In this document: positions 55,301 through 61,777 of the stretch, one piece after another
Layout: every line of letters starts with the position of its first letter
Numbering within the stretch: the stretch's first letter is position 1
Source of the DNA: Candidatus Omnitrophota bacterium
Lineage (GTDB): Bacteria; Omnitrophota; Gorgyraeia; Tantalellales; Tantalellaceae
Length of the DNA: 61,986 nt
Reading direction: 5' to 3'
Assembly (NCBI GenBank): GCA_015231405.1
Contig: JADGBR010000019.1
Span: 1 to 61,986, forward strand
The notes under the pieces: model-generated
Seen by the model: the letters and a program-made list of their open reading frames with translations, nothing else
What the model was told of the DNA's origin: nothing
The model's database searches: none
Position numbers and translations under genes: made by a program

Positions 55301-57608
55301 GACCGACGGGAACGACCTGAAAGCCGTCGCGAGATATTTCGCCCTGCCGGAGCTTTTGGTCAGGAAGAATGAAAACGCTTTTAGACAAAAATTCGCGGAG
55401 CACAGGGAAGATATCGTGGCGAGGCTTATGTCCATGCTGGTCAGCGTGTACTCCGACCGGGATATCCCGCTTAAAGGCATGGGCGAGGACCTCCTGGCCG
55501 TGATGCCCGAAGCGAGGCTGGAAATAACCGATGACGGGATATTCATGGACAGGGCCAGTAAGATCGACGGCTATGTTTACAAGGCGCTTTTGAATTCCAT
55601 GGAGACCATATATTCCAGGCGTTCGCCCGATAGAAAGCAGTTATGGATGGATTTCAACTGGGATGCCGGCCGGCAGGAGGCTCTTAACATAGTTCCCCCG
55701 GGGTTAGACGCGGATACGCCTGTCACGTACAACAATTCGGAGGAAAGGAGGGTTGAGATCATGAGCGGATACGCGGCCGCGATAAAAGGGAATAAGGCCC
55801 CGTTCCATATCGACCATCATTACGGCTCGGCGATACTTACGCTTATGAGCACGACCGTTCTCGCTGTGGATCTCGCGCGGTATCTCCATGACAATAACGG
55901 GAGGGACATCTTAGAGCAAATGAAGAACGGCATATTCTTCGCCGACCATTGCGACGCTGATATCCTTCTGGCCAATTTCGTCGCCAGGCACGCCGATGAC
56001 GCGGGAATGCTGAATGACTACGGGGATCTCATGAAGGAGACCGCGCTCATGAACGATCACGCCAAGGAACCCAGGGAAGGAGTGAAAGAGCAGGCTGAAA
56101 TACTTAAATACATAATGCTGGGGCTGGAAAAGAAATTATCGTCCGGCGAGGTCGATTTTAACGCCGCTATGGAGATCATCAAAGAAGGCCTTGCTCTGGC
56201 CGGGAAGGAGAACTTTGACGCCCTCCAGAGAAAGGCGGGTAAAGATATGAGAGGGTTATCGCCTCCCTGGGAATGTTTCAGCCTGGGGTACAGGAATTCT
56301 CTCGACGGAAAGAGAGCGATAGCGGAAGCTGTAAAAATTTCCGGTGAGAGGACAAAGAGCGGCAATATGCTGTATGCGAAAGGGGAAGTCATAGTGTATG
56401 AATCGAGCGCTAGCAACGTGGATACGGTAAGGGTCCTGGAGACCATAAGGGAGAAAGATGCCGATATGCTCAAGAACGCGCGGTTGATACTGGTCACCTA
56501 TAAGGAAGGGGATAAAAGGTTCGTTAAGCTCCGATCGTTCTTTACTGACCGGAACAGCGAAGGGTACGGAGATTTTGTCGACATCAAGGCTGTCACCGAC
56601 GGGCTTTCCGTCATGGACCCGGATTTTTACAAAGGGTCGGGCGGGAGGGCCATGGCCGGCGGCATAGCTAAGAACGGATTCACGGATAATGACGGGGAAG
56701 TTCTCCGGAGGGTGATCGACGACGTAGGGAAATGTGTTGATAATATGAAGCGCTCGCCCGGTGACGCCTCGGCCACGGTGACGGAGAGAGCCGCTCAGGA
56801 CGTTGAAAAGGCACCCGGTAAGATCAATGTCCGGGAGGAAAAAGATATCCTTTACGCGGACCTGTCGTTGGGAAGCGCCGGTAAAATAGACAAAGGCCGT
56901 GACAAATGGGGTTTGGATGAAGTGGTCAGGGCCCTTTCAAGCGAGACCATGTATGAGCTGAACAATAATCTGTTCCATGGGGAGAAGGGAGTCATCGCCA
57001 TAGGGATACCGTCCGGGGAATGGATGGAAGCGAACGCTATTAACGGCGTCAAAGCGAGGCTTAACCATCTTCTTTTACTGGCGAAAAAGAATAATATCAC
57101 AGTTGACATATTCGAGGATACCCCGGAAAATCGTGAGGATCGAAAAGGGAAGTATTCGAAGATGAAAGGACGGGTTGTCACGATCATCCACCGGGGCGCG
57201 GAGGATAACAACGAGAAGAAAGAGATGTTATCGGAATGGTCGTACCCCGTTTTTCTGTCTGGAGCGGATAAGGTCCCGGAAGGAACAACGGTCGTGACGC
57301 CCGTAATAAAATGTTTTAGGGCAGGCATTGAGGCGTTGAATGTGCTCGATATTAATTACAAAAAAGGGACCCCCGGGTTCGCTGTCGACCCGGATGATCA
57401 AAAAGAAGCCGTGACCAGGTTCGTTAACGCCGCGTGGGAGATTTCCGGTACTGAATTCAACGATCCTATGCCCAAGGAAGAGGTGATCAAGCGTATACTT
57501 GAAAAAGGGCTTGCATCCGTTATTTTGACCGTGGATATCCGGCCGGTCGATACCGAAGAGATCGCGGAATTCCACGAGGCTGAGCAGGAGACGCTCAGAT
57601 CCTTGTAG
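46317..57608 (+). CDS. Giant secreted protein 3: TIKI/TraB-like module, membrane helices, two HD domains, CNB-like and DHH-like regions
   Basis: 3763 residues from ATG 46317. The signal peptide ends near AWA-GPSLP. Residues 65-490 parallel giant 1: IQDAH (His80), NLEGG, VTGGFH (His479). Hydrophobic segments lie at about 1589-1625, 1664-1695, 1714-1740 and 1757-1778. A first HD domain of RelA/SpoT type has His1963 and HD at 1992-1993. It reads HDSLER where stringent-response hydrolases have HDxxED, so activity is uncertain. A cyclic-nucleotide-binding-like barrel spans about 2295-2385 (GDLIAEAG, GYLILEGG, GRPASATV). A second HD-type set is ITHLIADC, LWHDA (His2709), EGHQTAA and KDHDTGK. A DHH-like region has LDADTP (about 3130), DHH at 3166-3168 and GSGGRAMAGG near 3441, like DHHA1. 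The C-terminal IRPVDTEEIAEF echoes giant 1. Nucleotide second-messenger turnover is a plausible theme; the substrate is unknown. Confidence 0.82.
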   Translation: MEKMVKSFISVITALGFLVNSTIGELAWAGPSLPILNSSVSAAKGLDPEMFSLPEYLGQVKGRFRGASSGKTVIYIQDAHCNYECQKKISDIIEYVAKEYNVSVINLEGGSKGYDLSIFESIEDPGTREWIADQLVREGLVNGAESFAIDQPGKVRLWGVEDVDLYLSNLAVYKDSLKNKKEIDKGLETLSGLLNSIKTKIYTQELLEFDSKYSGYKSGDIEFRDYLSYLISRAASINLNMDGFPNVNKVNTTMSLEKNIDFNAVNKQRDRFLDKLSDNLSRKNMDEIALMTIALKKNELPDEKYYSCLFDKAKTAGVGADEFPELAKYMEYITVYSGTDRNKIMDEMARMEEAVMDKLCVNDDQRTLNKLAGSLALTKNIFGLSLTKNDYKYYLGNKRSFSADNYLMFFGRMGDIITAPADIGPVLAMIDESRVKMEKFFEYSFKRDEAFLRNISQAPAKAVPESAHEASILVTGGFHTENLETLFESGGISYVSIMPNFRNDEGYESPYFRLLAGGESPIIKPLMPAESLIQLATHLDSAISVEIYKDYGVSSFQMLVALLRVVERGPAVVEGLDGKRTIYEKRGGDISIRGLFQGEQTPESMAVISIRKIIDEEVGQIMIDGVIDSLEEGDFSELDEEKVVEPVLRKLADLKVDKKIIDEIRERVTKPDTAHPHRNFITGVNVHLNHAGAQGIYIDAVGTSFPEQQTLLLHEIFASYGVKHLENIPDDEEIDSLTPDRTAAAVGTVNSSKPLWVRSDAERAEMERDYQSLMKGLKRLIRGKASDDKEYAAERLAGQFLPEADVKRISVTDHGEKGCIAHVEYKPLLADGKDMAGLDKNTSDLVLRPLTEDEKAKIVKVIGSRKEITSPKDQVKGLLREMRDKRREEGDELAASVLGDIIPFLKDLIRDGNTRSFFVIEDRGGLSGSGVLNYWDGQSMALSGEFLKGDLNKLAIGLVGLVTGAAFRRELPILRKGERAGAALRGLYRHSGAAEREDLVNRIMGRIERGGSGGGITATGYLRDIAFSRRSVHFMTRKELSDKVLPGISDDGKVNVSVGFVPDGFVADGKKRSSGTVGGRKVYQTAREGKNGTTTAATIKAISEFKKADRVFIDVVTPNVDRYVAAAVALGYVDKKSFPMARAVAGFSQTGVVPDGYKMSQLLKLESTISYMLEAALAAENSLVTRLTLENIGRVLGDPSVLERSPEIWKSGLYLDIEESEWAVTCTENIDGRMSFLDTTKFDPGIPGYLRGKAFSPSTSFEGTTTPLLVMKYTQYSPVVGEDTRSVLRPVGEGYSIAVAPGKRAVDLEPLWALLNAAEQGKGRDLIGEGWGGHKDRGGSPRSVGTKLTESEVRKIVTSYLDTRGTARHGAKMTVKEKDVRREAGSKFGAENLGIRETAREGRAFILPEEMPLDEKIEIISSMLALISKKSYKEAAETVGKYENNDWRKLEVLFLKRGDFIKVALGSLLAQLRQLRRDTEKGASHGRVLGAVRLAVVLEGPKRALSDNIFLTAGNYLCVDIAALAYAGRKGFASTAGAALRSVLERASGKKNVRRLVAPATDMGEFSDSYERSRKTENVEKKFMTSLDLVALGCFLFSLSAYFVALPIPGVALSMVSLAVTLVKKAADIRRETDDKKITLWAYLSDWRNGAGLDKKSFLSKNIFAAMLMLSKLGVAIPVPVILVGIVPVLYYSFRNLRKNLNDTKAARNRKILTVFSNSLSVTATALLAGSIAIELLVSSGGKGLLDSGMSSIGTIKGSVDAFVTFFLNVFSYSVFSELHKSRMELVEMRYNDELLKRGWMVSAMNNGFVEADTPEEIAWFTEAPNDDFPPPITAQAKKYLEWSLRKAIDEGRDTMEVIGVARPVINGKLRAQGRTEMEDADFYNMYVLSLDLGEDGKEILERVRHDIGENKNVFSEEVTWNRLYDILRAKNIPDGKIQKLMPLIRSSYGERIRKDGSLFYQHALETAVIYAENAEDAGDSQEENVIVALLHDSLERGTADFNVLRKALAKAGCAKATADRVREISPVSGERKDREEGALRYAERLKASPVLQGIVLAEKAQNISDGWKLFLMRPEDEREYIRKKLKAGVIGALVAGRDNVPMKARLLGNYIDLVILTGEYDPLLEEIISAFVKDNPGEAADMVEAKFRALKEFMKYNSVLNAILEKHMVQPGYKLHAGLREAFTDGMRRLALTQYDDLFRKSEKEVSPAEKIINDFMARVPKNGISTGRALADPLNRTRLLNVGRDVIEAAGKGKRLVVGEEDIAREIKKELLYDGRLQVRSDKDMDYSRLGVEIQKKMKGDLIAEAGKQSDTGYLILEGGASFFYSFDDDISGGELFPGNTVSFTSARSGRPASATVKAGEKGATVLKIPKAALDQMIRNVPGLEAGLDKTSALRAGARREAMQIGVDNLDLIQCAALRKIIDVNRGMVWDGDFRPDGKMSKVHLSFSSGGASLGYSQLIGLVDEQDAAGYDPEGLMKNYGVDKISVVTKIIKLIDSGRLTVKVGENTIDPKKKGAVRDLERVINVETCREDENRQMRDEVLFDERNSRHIRRPAVIFDEQEKAGDNIGRPVRDVLKNSCDIFIDEAVNAGFLYVEGSREIEAVKEMIRELIDSFYVKTASGRREAFKRIIFDTIEVMVFQQGGAVTLDNGTLWGYGSGANRLRGSNGITHLIADCERGKALMAALRTEHSDIMDYLPLFYIAMLWHDANTASAQEANTGSKLWAMGQTIALKEGHQTAAIKYLAERKDDIEHCFGNGAFKRIAAIMKDHDTGKLSFNTADETLVSVAGLSDNSASEEKVIEAFTKVPGNEKVALKLNYLNSLFGDLKEDPEELLSPLSREMEDNIARAESAGLISAVQRNAYILAIRLDLTLLTGRRALDALGMQRSVSSAAVSDGVLAITHTRSPDFEALSCMLGLWTVQKRMVDAVSEYVPGVDGNADLSLQELVSDVEGGGKIRKLIFKVESAAPGAPRSAWAVSIREAFLLNCRLALETDGNDLKAVARYFALPELLVRKNENAFRQKFAEHREDIVARLMSMLVSVYSDRDIPLKGMGEDLLAVMPEARLEITDDGIFMDRASKIDGYVYKALLNSMETIYSRRSPDRKQLWMDFNWDAGRQEALNIVPPGLDADTPVTYNNSEERRVEIMSGYAAAIKGNKAPFHIDHHYGSAILTLMSTTVLAVDLARYLHDNNGRDILEQMKNGIFFADHCDADILLANFVARHADDAGMLNDYGDLMKETALMNDHAKEPREGVKEQAEILKYIMLGLEKKLSSGEVDFNAAMEIIKEGLALAGKENFDALQRKAGKDMRGLSPPWECFSLGYRNSLDGKRAIAEAVKISGERTKSGNMLYAKGEVIVYESSASNVDTVRVLETIREKDADMLKNARLILVTYKEGDKRFVKLRSFFTDRNSEGYGDFVDIKAVTDGLSVMDPDFYKGSGGRAMAGGIAKNGFTDNDGEVLRRVIDDVGKCVDNMKRSPGDASATVTERAAQDVEKAPGKINVREEKDILYADLSLGSAGKIDKGRDKWGLDEVVRALSSETMYELNNNLFHGEKGVIAIGIPSGEWMEANAINGVKARLNHLLLLAKKNNITVDIFEDTPENREDRKGKYSKMKGRVVTIIHRGAEDNNEKKEMLSEWSYPVFLSGADKVPEGTTVVTPVIKCFRAGIEALNVLDINYKKGTPGFAVDPDDQKEAVTRFVNAAWEISGTEFNDPMPKEEVIKRILEKGLASVILTVDIRPVDTEEIAEFHEAEQETLRSL

Positions 57609-57696
57609 GGTCAAGGGTCATGGGTATTTGTTTGCCTGGAGTTTGTTATCCAACCTTCCCCTTTCCTTGACCCTAAACCCTTTCCCCTTGACCCTT
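57608..57696. repeat. Mirrored GGGTCAAGGGTCA / TTGACCCT words
   Basis: GGGTCAAGGGTCATGG (57608-57623) pairs with CCTTGACCCTAAACCC and CCCTTGACCCTT (57665-57696). It is the same word as the tandem array before murJ at 11026-11050. It lies directly after the giant 3 stop codon and may fold as its terminator. Confidence 0.7.
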
Positions 57697-57724
57697 AGTT
57701 CGAACCAATTATCGTAACAGCACC

Positions 57725-57752
57725 TTGACATCCCCGCAAATCGCATTATACT
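57725..57752 (+). promoter_or_regulatory. Promoter of hppA
   Basis: A perfect TTGACA (57725-57730), a 16-bp spacer and TATACT (57747-57752). The leader to ATG 57848 is about 90 nt. Confidence 0.75.
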
Positions 57753-57847
57753 CTTAATACATACCTGTTGATTAACATCGGCAAGGGCGTTTTCCCGTTC
57801 GAGTATCGCGGGGAATTGGGTCTCTTGTCTAAAGAACGGAGGTTATC

Positions 57848-60277
57848 ATGATGGGGAGTAAAGTGGCTAGAGCGGGGAAAAGTATTTGGGGGGGCGGGTT
57901 CCGGCTTTTCGCGGCGCTGTTCGCGTCGTTAATTTTTGCGAGGCCGGCCTTCGCGGGGGAGGCTGATCTGATCATCCCGGATATGTCCAGCGTAAAATTC
58001 TTCAACATTACCGGGCATAACCTCCTTTTCTGGGGCCTTTTCATCTGCGTACTGGGTTTCGTGTTCGGGATCGTGCAGTTCATGCAGGTTAAAAAGATCA
58101 GGACACACTCTTCTATGAAAGAGATATCGGAGCTGATCTTCGAGACTTGCAAAACGTATCTCATCGAGCAGGGAAAATTCATACTCCTTCTGGAATGTAT
58201 TATCGGCCTCGTTATCATAGGGTATTACGGAGGGTTGAAACATTTTGAACCTTTTAAAGTGTTTATTGTGCTCATGGCTAGCCTCCTGGGTATTTCAGGC
58301 AGCTATTTCGTGGCCTGGTTCGGAATGCGGATAAATACGATGGCCAACTCGGCTTCGGCATTCGCCAGTCTCGAAGGTAAGCCTTTCCCGGTTTTCGATA
58401 TTCCTCTCAAAGCCGGAATGAGCATAGGCATGCTCTTGGTCAGCGTTGAGCTGTTCATAATGTTGTGTGTACTGCTATTTATCGATCCAAGGTACGCTGG
58501 ACCGTGTTTCATAGGGTTCGCGATAGGCGAGTCTCTCGGGGCCTCGGTCCTCAGGATAGCCGGCGGTATATTCACCAAGATAGCGGATATAGGCTCTGAC
58601 CTCATGAAGATAGTCTTCAAGATAGAGGAAGACGACGCGCGTAACCCCGGTGTCATAGCGGATTGCGTCGGAGATAATGCCGGTGATTCGGTCGGCCCTA
58701 CCGCGGACGGTTTCGAGACCTACGGCGTTACAGGTGTCGCTCTCATCACTTTTATTCTGGTCGCAATTCAAAATCCGATTTTGCAGGTACAGCTCCTTGT
58801 GTGGATATTCATGATGAGGATCATCATGATCCTGGCTTCGGGCGTAGCGTACTGGCTGAACGGCATCTGGGCGTCGGCGAAATACAAGGACGTCAAGGAA
58901 ATGAATTTTGAGATACCGCTCACATCGCTTGTGTGGGTGACATCTCTTATCTCCGTAGCCCTCACTTTTGTTTTTTCGTATCTTCTTATCCCCACTTTGG
59001 GTGACGGGACAATGTGGTGGAAACTTGCCGGGATAATAACATGCGGTACCATAGCCGGAGCGGTGATACCCGAGTTCGTCAAACTTTTCACTTCGACGGA
59101 ATCGGCCTTCGTACAGAATATATACCAGTTCTCTAAGAAGGGAGGGGCTTCCCTGAACATACTGGCCGGACTTACGACCGGTAATTTCAGCGCTTACTGG
59201 ATGGGCCTGGTAATAATATTCCTTATGGGCTTGGCATATCTTATAAGCACTCTGGGGCTTTCGAGCCTGATGCTGGCTCCGTCAGTTTTCGCGTTCGGTC
59301 TAGTGGCGTTCGGTTTTCTCGGTATGGGCCCGGTGACCATAGCGGTAGATTCCTACGGCCCGGTAGCGGATAACGCGCAGTCCATATACGAGTTGTCCCT
59401 TATAGAGAAAATACCCGGGATCAAAGATGAAATAAAGAAGGATTTCGGGTTCACGCCCGACTTTGAAAGGGCCAAGTACAACCTCGAATGTAACGACGGC
59501 GCCGGTAACACCTTTAAGGCTACGGCGAAACCCGTACTTATAGGTACGGCCGTCGTGGGAGCCACCACTATGATCTTTTCGATCATAGCCATTCTTACCA
59601 AAGGATTAACGGAGCATATCGATAAGATATCGATATTATATCCGCCTTTCTTTTTAGGGCTCATAGCCGGAGGCGCGGTGATATACTGGTTCACCGGAGC
59701 TTCCATCCATGCCGTTACGGCCGGGGCGTATCACGCCGTGGCTTTCATTAAGGATAAGATCAAACTTGACGGTACCATGAAGAAGGCTTCGATAGAAGAC
59801 AGCAAAAAAGTCGTCGAGATCTGCACGAAGTTCGTGCAGAAAGGCATGGTCAATATTTTTCTTGTCATTCTTTTCAGTACTCTCGCGTTCGCATGTCTTA
59901 ACCCGTATTTCTTCATCGGGTACCTTATCTCCATAGCTATATTCGGCCTTTACCAGGCGATATTCATGGCCAATGCCGGAGGTGCGTGGGATAACGCTAA
60001 GAAACTGGTCGAGGTTAAGTACAGGGACCAGAAAGGGACGCCTCTTCATGCCGCTTGTGTTGTCGGCGACACGGTCGGAGATCCTTTTAAGGACACTTCT
60101 TCGGTAGCTATTAATCCGCTCATTAAGTTCACGACCTTGTTCGGGTTGCTGGCCATAGAGATAGCTATAGAGCTCACCCGCAAACAAAACCTTATGCTTG
60201 CGGTCGTTTTCTTCACTATTTCCGTAATATACGTATACCGTTCGTTCAGCACTCTCCGTATACAGGAAGGCGATTAA
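57848..60277 (+). CDS. hppA: Membrane proton-translocating pyrophosphatase
   Basis: 809 residues, about fifteen or sixteen membrane helices. It hydrolyses pyrophosphate at the cytoplasmic face and pumps H+ (or Na+) across the inner membrane. The catalytic signature is EEDDARNPGVIADCVGDNAG followed by DSVGPTADGFETY; the second Asp cluster is VGDTVGDPFKDTS near the C-terminus. The K+-dependence site reads GNTFKAT: a Lys where K+-dependent enzymes have Ala, and Thr three residues later, so the K+-independent class is predicted. The sequence differs from common ones in place of the usual 'CAGMAADLFE'. GGAGG (57838-57842) precedes ATG 57848. The N-terminus carries an extra signal-like helix ending AFA. 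Single gene with its own promoter and terminator. Confidence 0.95.
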   Translation: MMGSKVARAGKSIWGGGFRLFAALFASLIFARPAFAGEADLIIPDMSSVKFFNITGHNLLFWGLFICVLGFVFGIVQFMQVKKIRTHSSMKEISELIFETCKTYLIEQGKFILLLECIIGLVIIGYYGGLKHFEPFKVFIVLMASLLGISGSYFVAWFGMRINTMANSASAFASLEGKPFPVFDIPLKAGMSIGMLLVSVELFIMLCVLLFIDPRYAGPCFIGFAIGESLGASVLRIAGGIFTKIADIGSDLMKIVFKIEEDDARNPGVIADCVGDNAGDSVGPTADGFETYGVTGVALITFILVAIQNPILQVQLLVWIFMMRIIMILASGVAYWLNGIWASAKYKDVKEMNFEIPLTSLVWVTSLISVALTFVFSYLLIPTLGDGTMWWKLAGIITCGTIAGAVIPEFVKLFTSTESAFVQNIYQFSKKGGASLNILAGLTTGNFSAYWMGLVIIFLMGLAYLISTLGLSSLMLAPSVFAFGLVAFGFLGMGPVTIAVDSYGPVADNAQSIYELSLIEKIPGIKDEIKKDFGFTPDFERAKYNLECNDGAGNTFKATAKPVLIGTAVVGATTMIFSIIAILTKGLTEHIDKISILYPPFFLGLIAGGAVIYWFTGASIHAVTAGAYHAVAFIKDKIKLDGTMKKASIEDSKKVVEICTKFVQKGMVNIFLVILFSTLAFACLNPYFFIGYLISIAIFGLYQAIFMANAGGAWDNAKKLVEVKYRDQKGTPLHAACVVGDTVGDPFKDTSSVAINPLIKFTTLFGLLAIEIAIELTRKQNLMLAVVFFTISVIYVYRSFSTLRIQEGD

Positions 60278-60296
60278 TAGTTCGATCCCCAAAAAA

Positions 60297-60330
60297 GGGC
60301 GCGTCAGGAGACTGACGCGCCCTTTTTTTT
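60297..60330 (+). terminator. Strong intrinsic terminator of hppA
   Basis: An 11-bp perfect stem GGGCGCGTCAG/CTGACGCGCCC with loop GAGA (60308-60311) is followed by eight T (60323-60330). Confidence 0.95.
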
Positions 60331-60349
60331 CAACCTTGGAAGATAAAGT

Positions 60350-60377
60350 TTGACATTTTTACCTTTTGAGTTATAAT
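60350..60377 (+). promoter_or_regulatory. Consensus promoter of the TPS transporter gene
   Basis: A perfect TTGACA (60350-60355), a 16-bp spacer and a perfect TATAAT (60372-60377). The leader is about 140 nt, long for this window, and ends in the G9 tract; no known riboswitch is recognised in it. Confidence 0.85.
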
Positions 60378-60509
60378 ACCAAAAGTTAGGAATGGCCAAA
60401 TGTTTAAAAATATCAACACTCCTGTGCATAAAAACCGACACAAAAACTTCAGTATAATTCCGCAATTTTCATAAAACGTTTTAAGTGGTATAGGCCTGAA
60501 TTAAATTAA

Positions 60510-60518
60510 GGGGGGGGG
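60510..60518 (+). repeat. G9 homopolymer tract acting as ribosome binding site
   Basis: Nine G lie five bases before ATG 60524, in the Shine-Dalgarno position of an outer-membrane protein gene. It mirrors the G10 tract at 10900-10909. Confidence 0.7.
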
Positions 60519-60523
60519 CGGTA

Positions 60524-61777
60524 ATGGAAAAACGAAAGGGATGTGTATTTGCTGGTTTGGTGTTATTAACAATATCCTTCATATTTTTAACCGACCACAG
60601 CTTTGTTCAGGCTCAAACTATCCCCATGGGACAGGATCTCGGCGGGCAGGAACGCGCCCGTACCCAGGAAAAGATAAAAAATGCCGAGGAGAAAAAACTC
60701 GGGGCAAAGTCTCAGGAAGCGGCAATAGAGGAAAAAGGGATAACGCCGGCGGCACCCGATGGACAACTCCCCGGAGTCGGGACTAAAGTTCTGATCGAAA
60801 AAGTTGAAGTAACCGGGGTCACTGCTTTTAAGCCGGCAGTTGTACGTTCGCTCGTCTCTTTTTATGAAGGTAAGGAATTATCCTTGGCAGATTTCAGCGA
60901 GATAACCAAAAAGATCACCGATCTCTACAGGACCAAAGGATACGTTACTACTCTAGCCTATCTCCCTCCGCAAAAAATAGAGAATAAGACCCTGAAGATC
61001 GAGGTGCTCGAAGGGAAGGTAGGGAAGGTCAATATCGAAGGTAATAAATGTGTCAGCGAAAAGCTTATCTGCAGGTATCTGGACCTTACCAAGGAACAGG
61101 TGTTCAACTACGACGCGCTTCGGGACAACGTGAACTACATGAACCAGCACCCCGATCGTAACGCCAGCGTCGTCCTCTCGCGCGGCGAAGAGAAGGGCGA
61201 GACGGACGTCAACGTGAATGTTAAAGATAGACTCCCGCTGCACGCGACCCTTTCCTATAATAACTACAACTCCAGGTATCTGGATTACCACAAGTTCATA
61301 ACCGAGATCAAGGCGACGAACCTTTGGGGCCTGGATCACCAGGTTTCGGGAGAGTTCCAGATAGGGCCTTACGGGGAATTTTATCTTTGGTCAGGAAGGT
61401 ATATGGCCCCGTTAACTCCCCGTGACAAGGTTGGAGCGGGTTATGTCCACGTTGACCAGGAACTCGGAGGAACGCTCAAGAACCTGGAGATCAAGGGCCG
61501 CGGAGATATCATATCCGCATTTTATTCGCGCAAAATTTATTCCAGTGAAAATTTCTCGTTATCCCTGAATCCGGGTTTCGAGGTTAAAGAGATCGAAAAT
61601 AGGATCCTCGGTTCCGTTCTCAGTGAAGACAATACGAGAACGGCGAAGATCGGTTTCGACGTCGATCTTTCCGACCCCCTCGGGGGCAGGAACATCGTCA
61701 CCCAGGATTTCGGCTGGGGTATACCCGGTTTTATGGGCGGTCTTGACTCTAAGGACCCCGTGGAATACAGATCCTGA
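60524..61777 (+). CDS. Two-partner-secretion type outer-membrane transporter (ShlB/FhaC family), C-terminus broken
   Basis: 417 residues against about 550 expected. A signal peptide (VLLTISFIFLTDHSFVQA) precedes a Glu/Lys-rich linker. A POTRA_2 domain spans about 85-165 (IEKVEVTGVTAF, YRTKGYVTTLAYLPPQ, LKIEVLEGKVGKVNIEGN). Then comes the ShlB-type barrel domain (LHATLSYNNYNSRY, DLWGLDHQ-like NLWGLDHQVSG, YSRKIYSSENFSLSLN). TPS transporters export large beta-helical exoproteins or haemolysins across the outer membrane. The barrel is coherent up to 'MGGLDSKDP' (about 61755) and then stops after a few residues. The missing barrel strands, including the RGYP motif, are found on the opposite strand immediately downstream. 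ATG 60524 follows the G9 tract. Confidence 0.88.
   Translation: MEKRKGCVFAGLVLLTISFIFLTDHSFVQAQTIPMGQDLGGQERARTQEKIKNAEEKKLGAKSQEAAIEEKGITPAAPDGQLPGVGTKVLIEKVEVTGVTAFKPAVVRSLVSFYEGKELSLADFSEITKKITDLYRTKGYVTTLAYLPPQKIENKTLKIEVLEGKVGKVNIEGNKCVSEKLICRYLDLTKEQVFNYDALRDNVNYMNQHPDRNASVVLSRGEEKGETDVNVNVKDRLPLHATLSYNNYNSRYLDYHKFITEIKATNLWGLDHQVSGEFQIGPYGEFYLWSGRYMAPLTPRDKVGAGYVHVDQELGGTLKNLEIKGRGDIISAFYSRKIYSSENFSLSLNPGFEVKEIENRILGSVLSEDNTRTAKIGFDVDLSDPLGGRNIVTQDFGWGIPGFMGGLDSKDPVEYRS

Noticed and set aside
60384-60509. Riboswitch in the long leader of the TPS gene
   Set aside because: No conserved riboswitch core could be recognised by eye, and the leader is AT-rich with no strong alternating hairpins.
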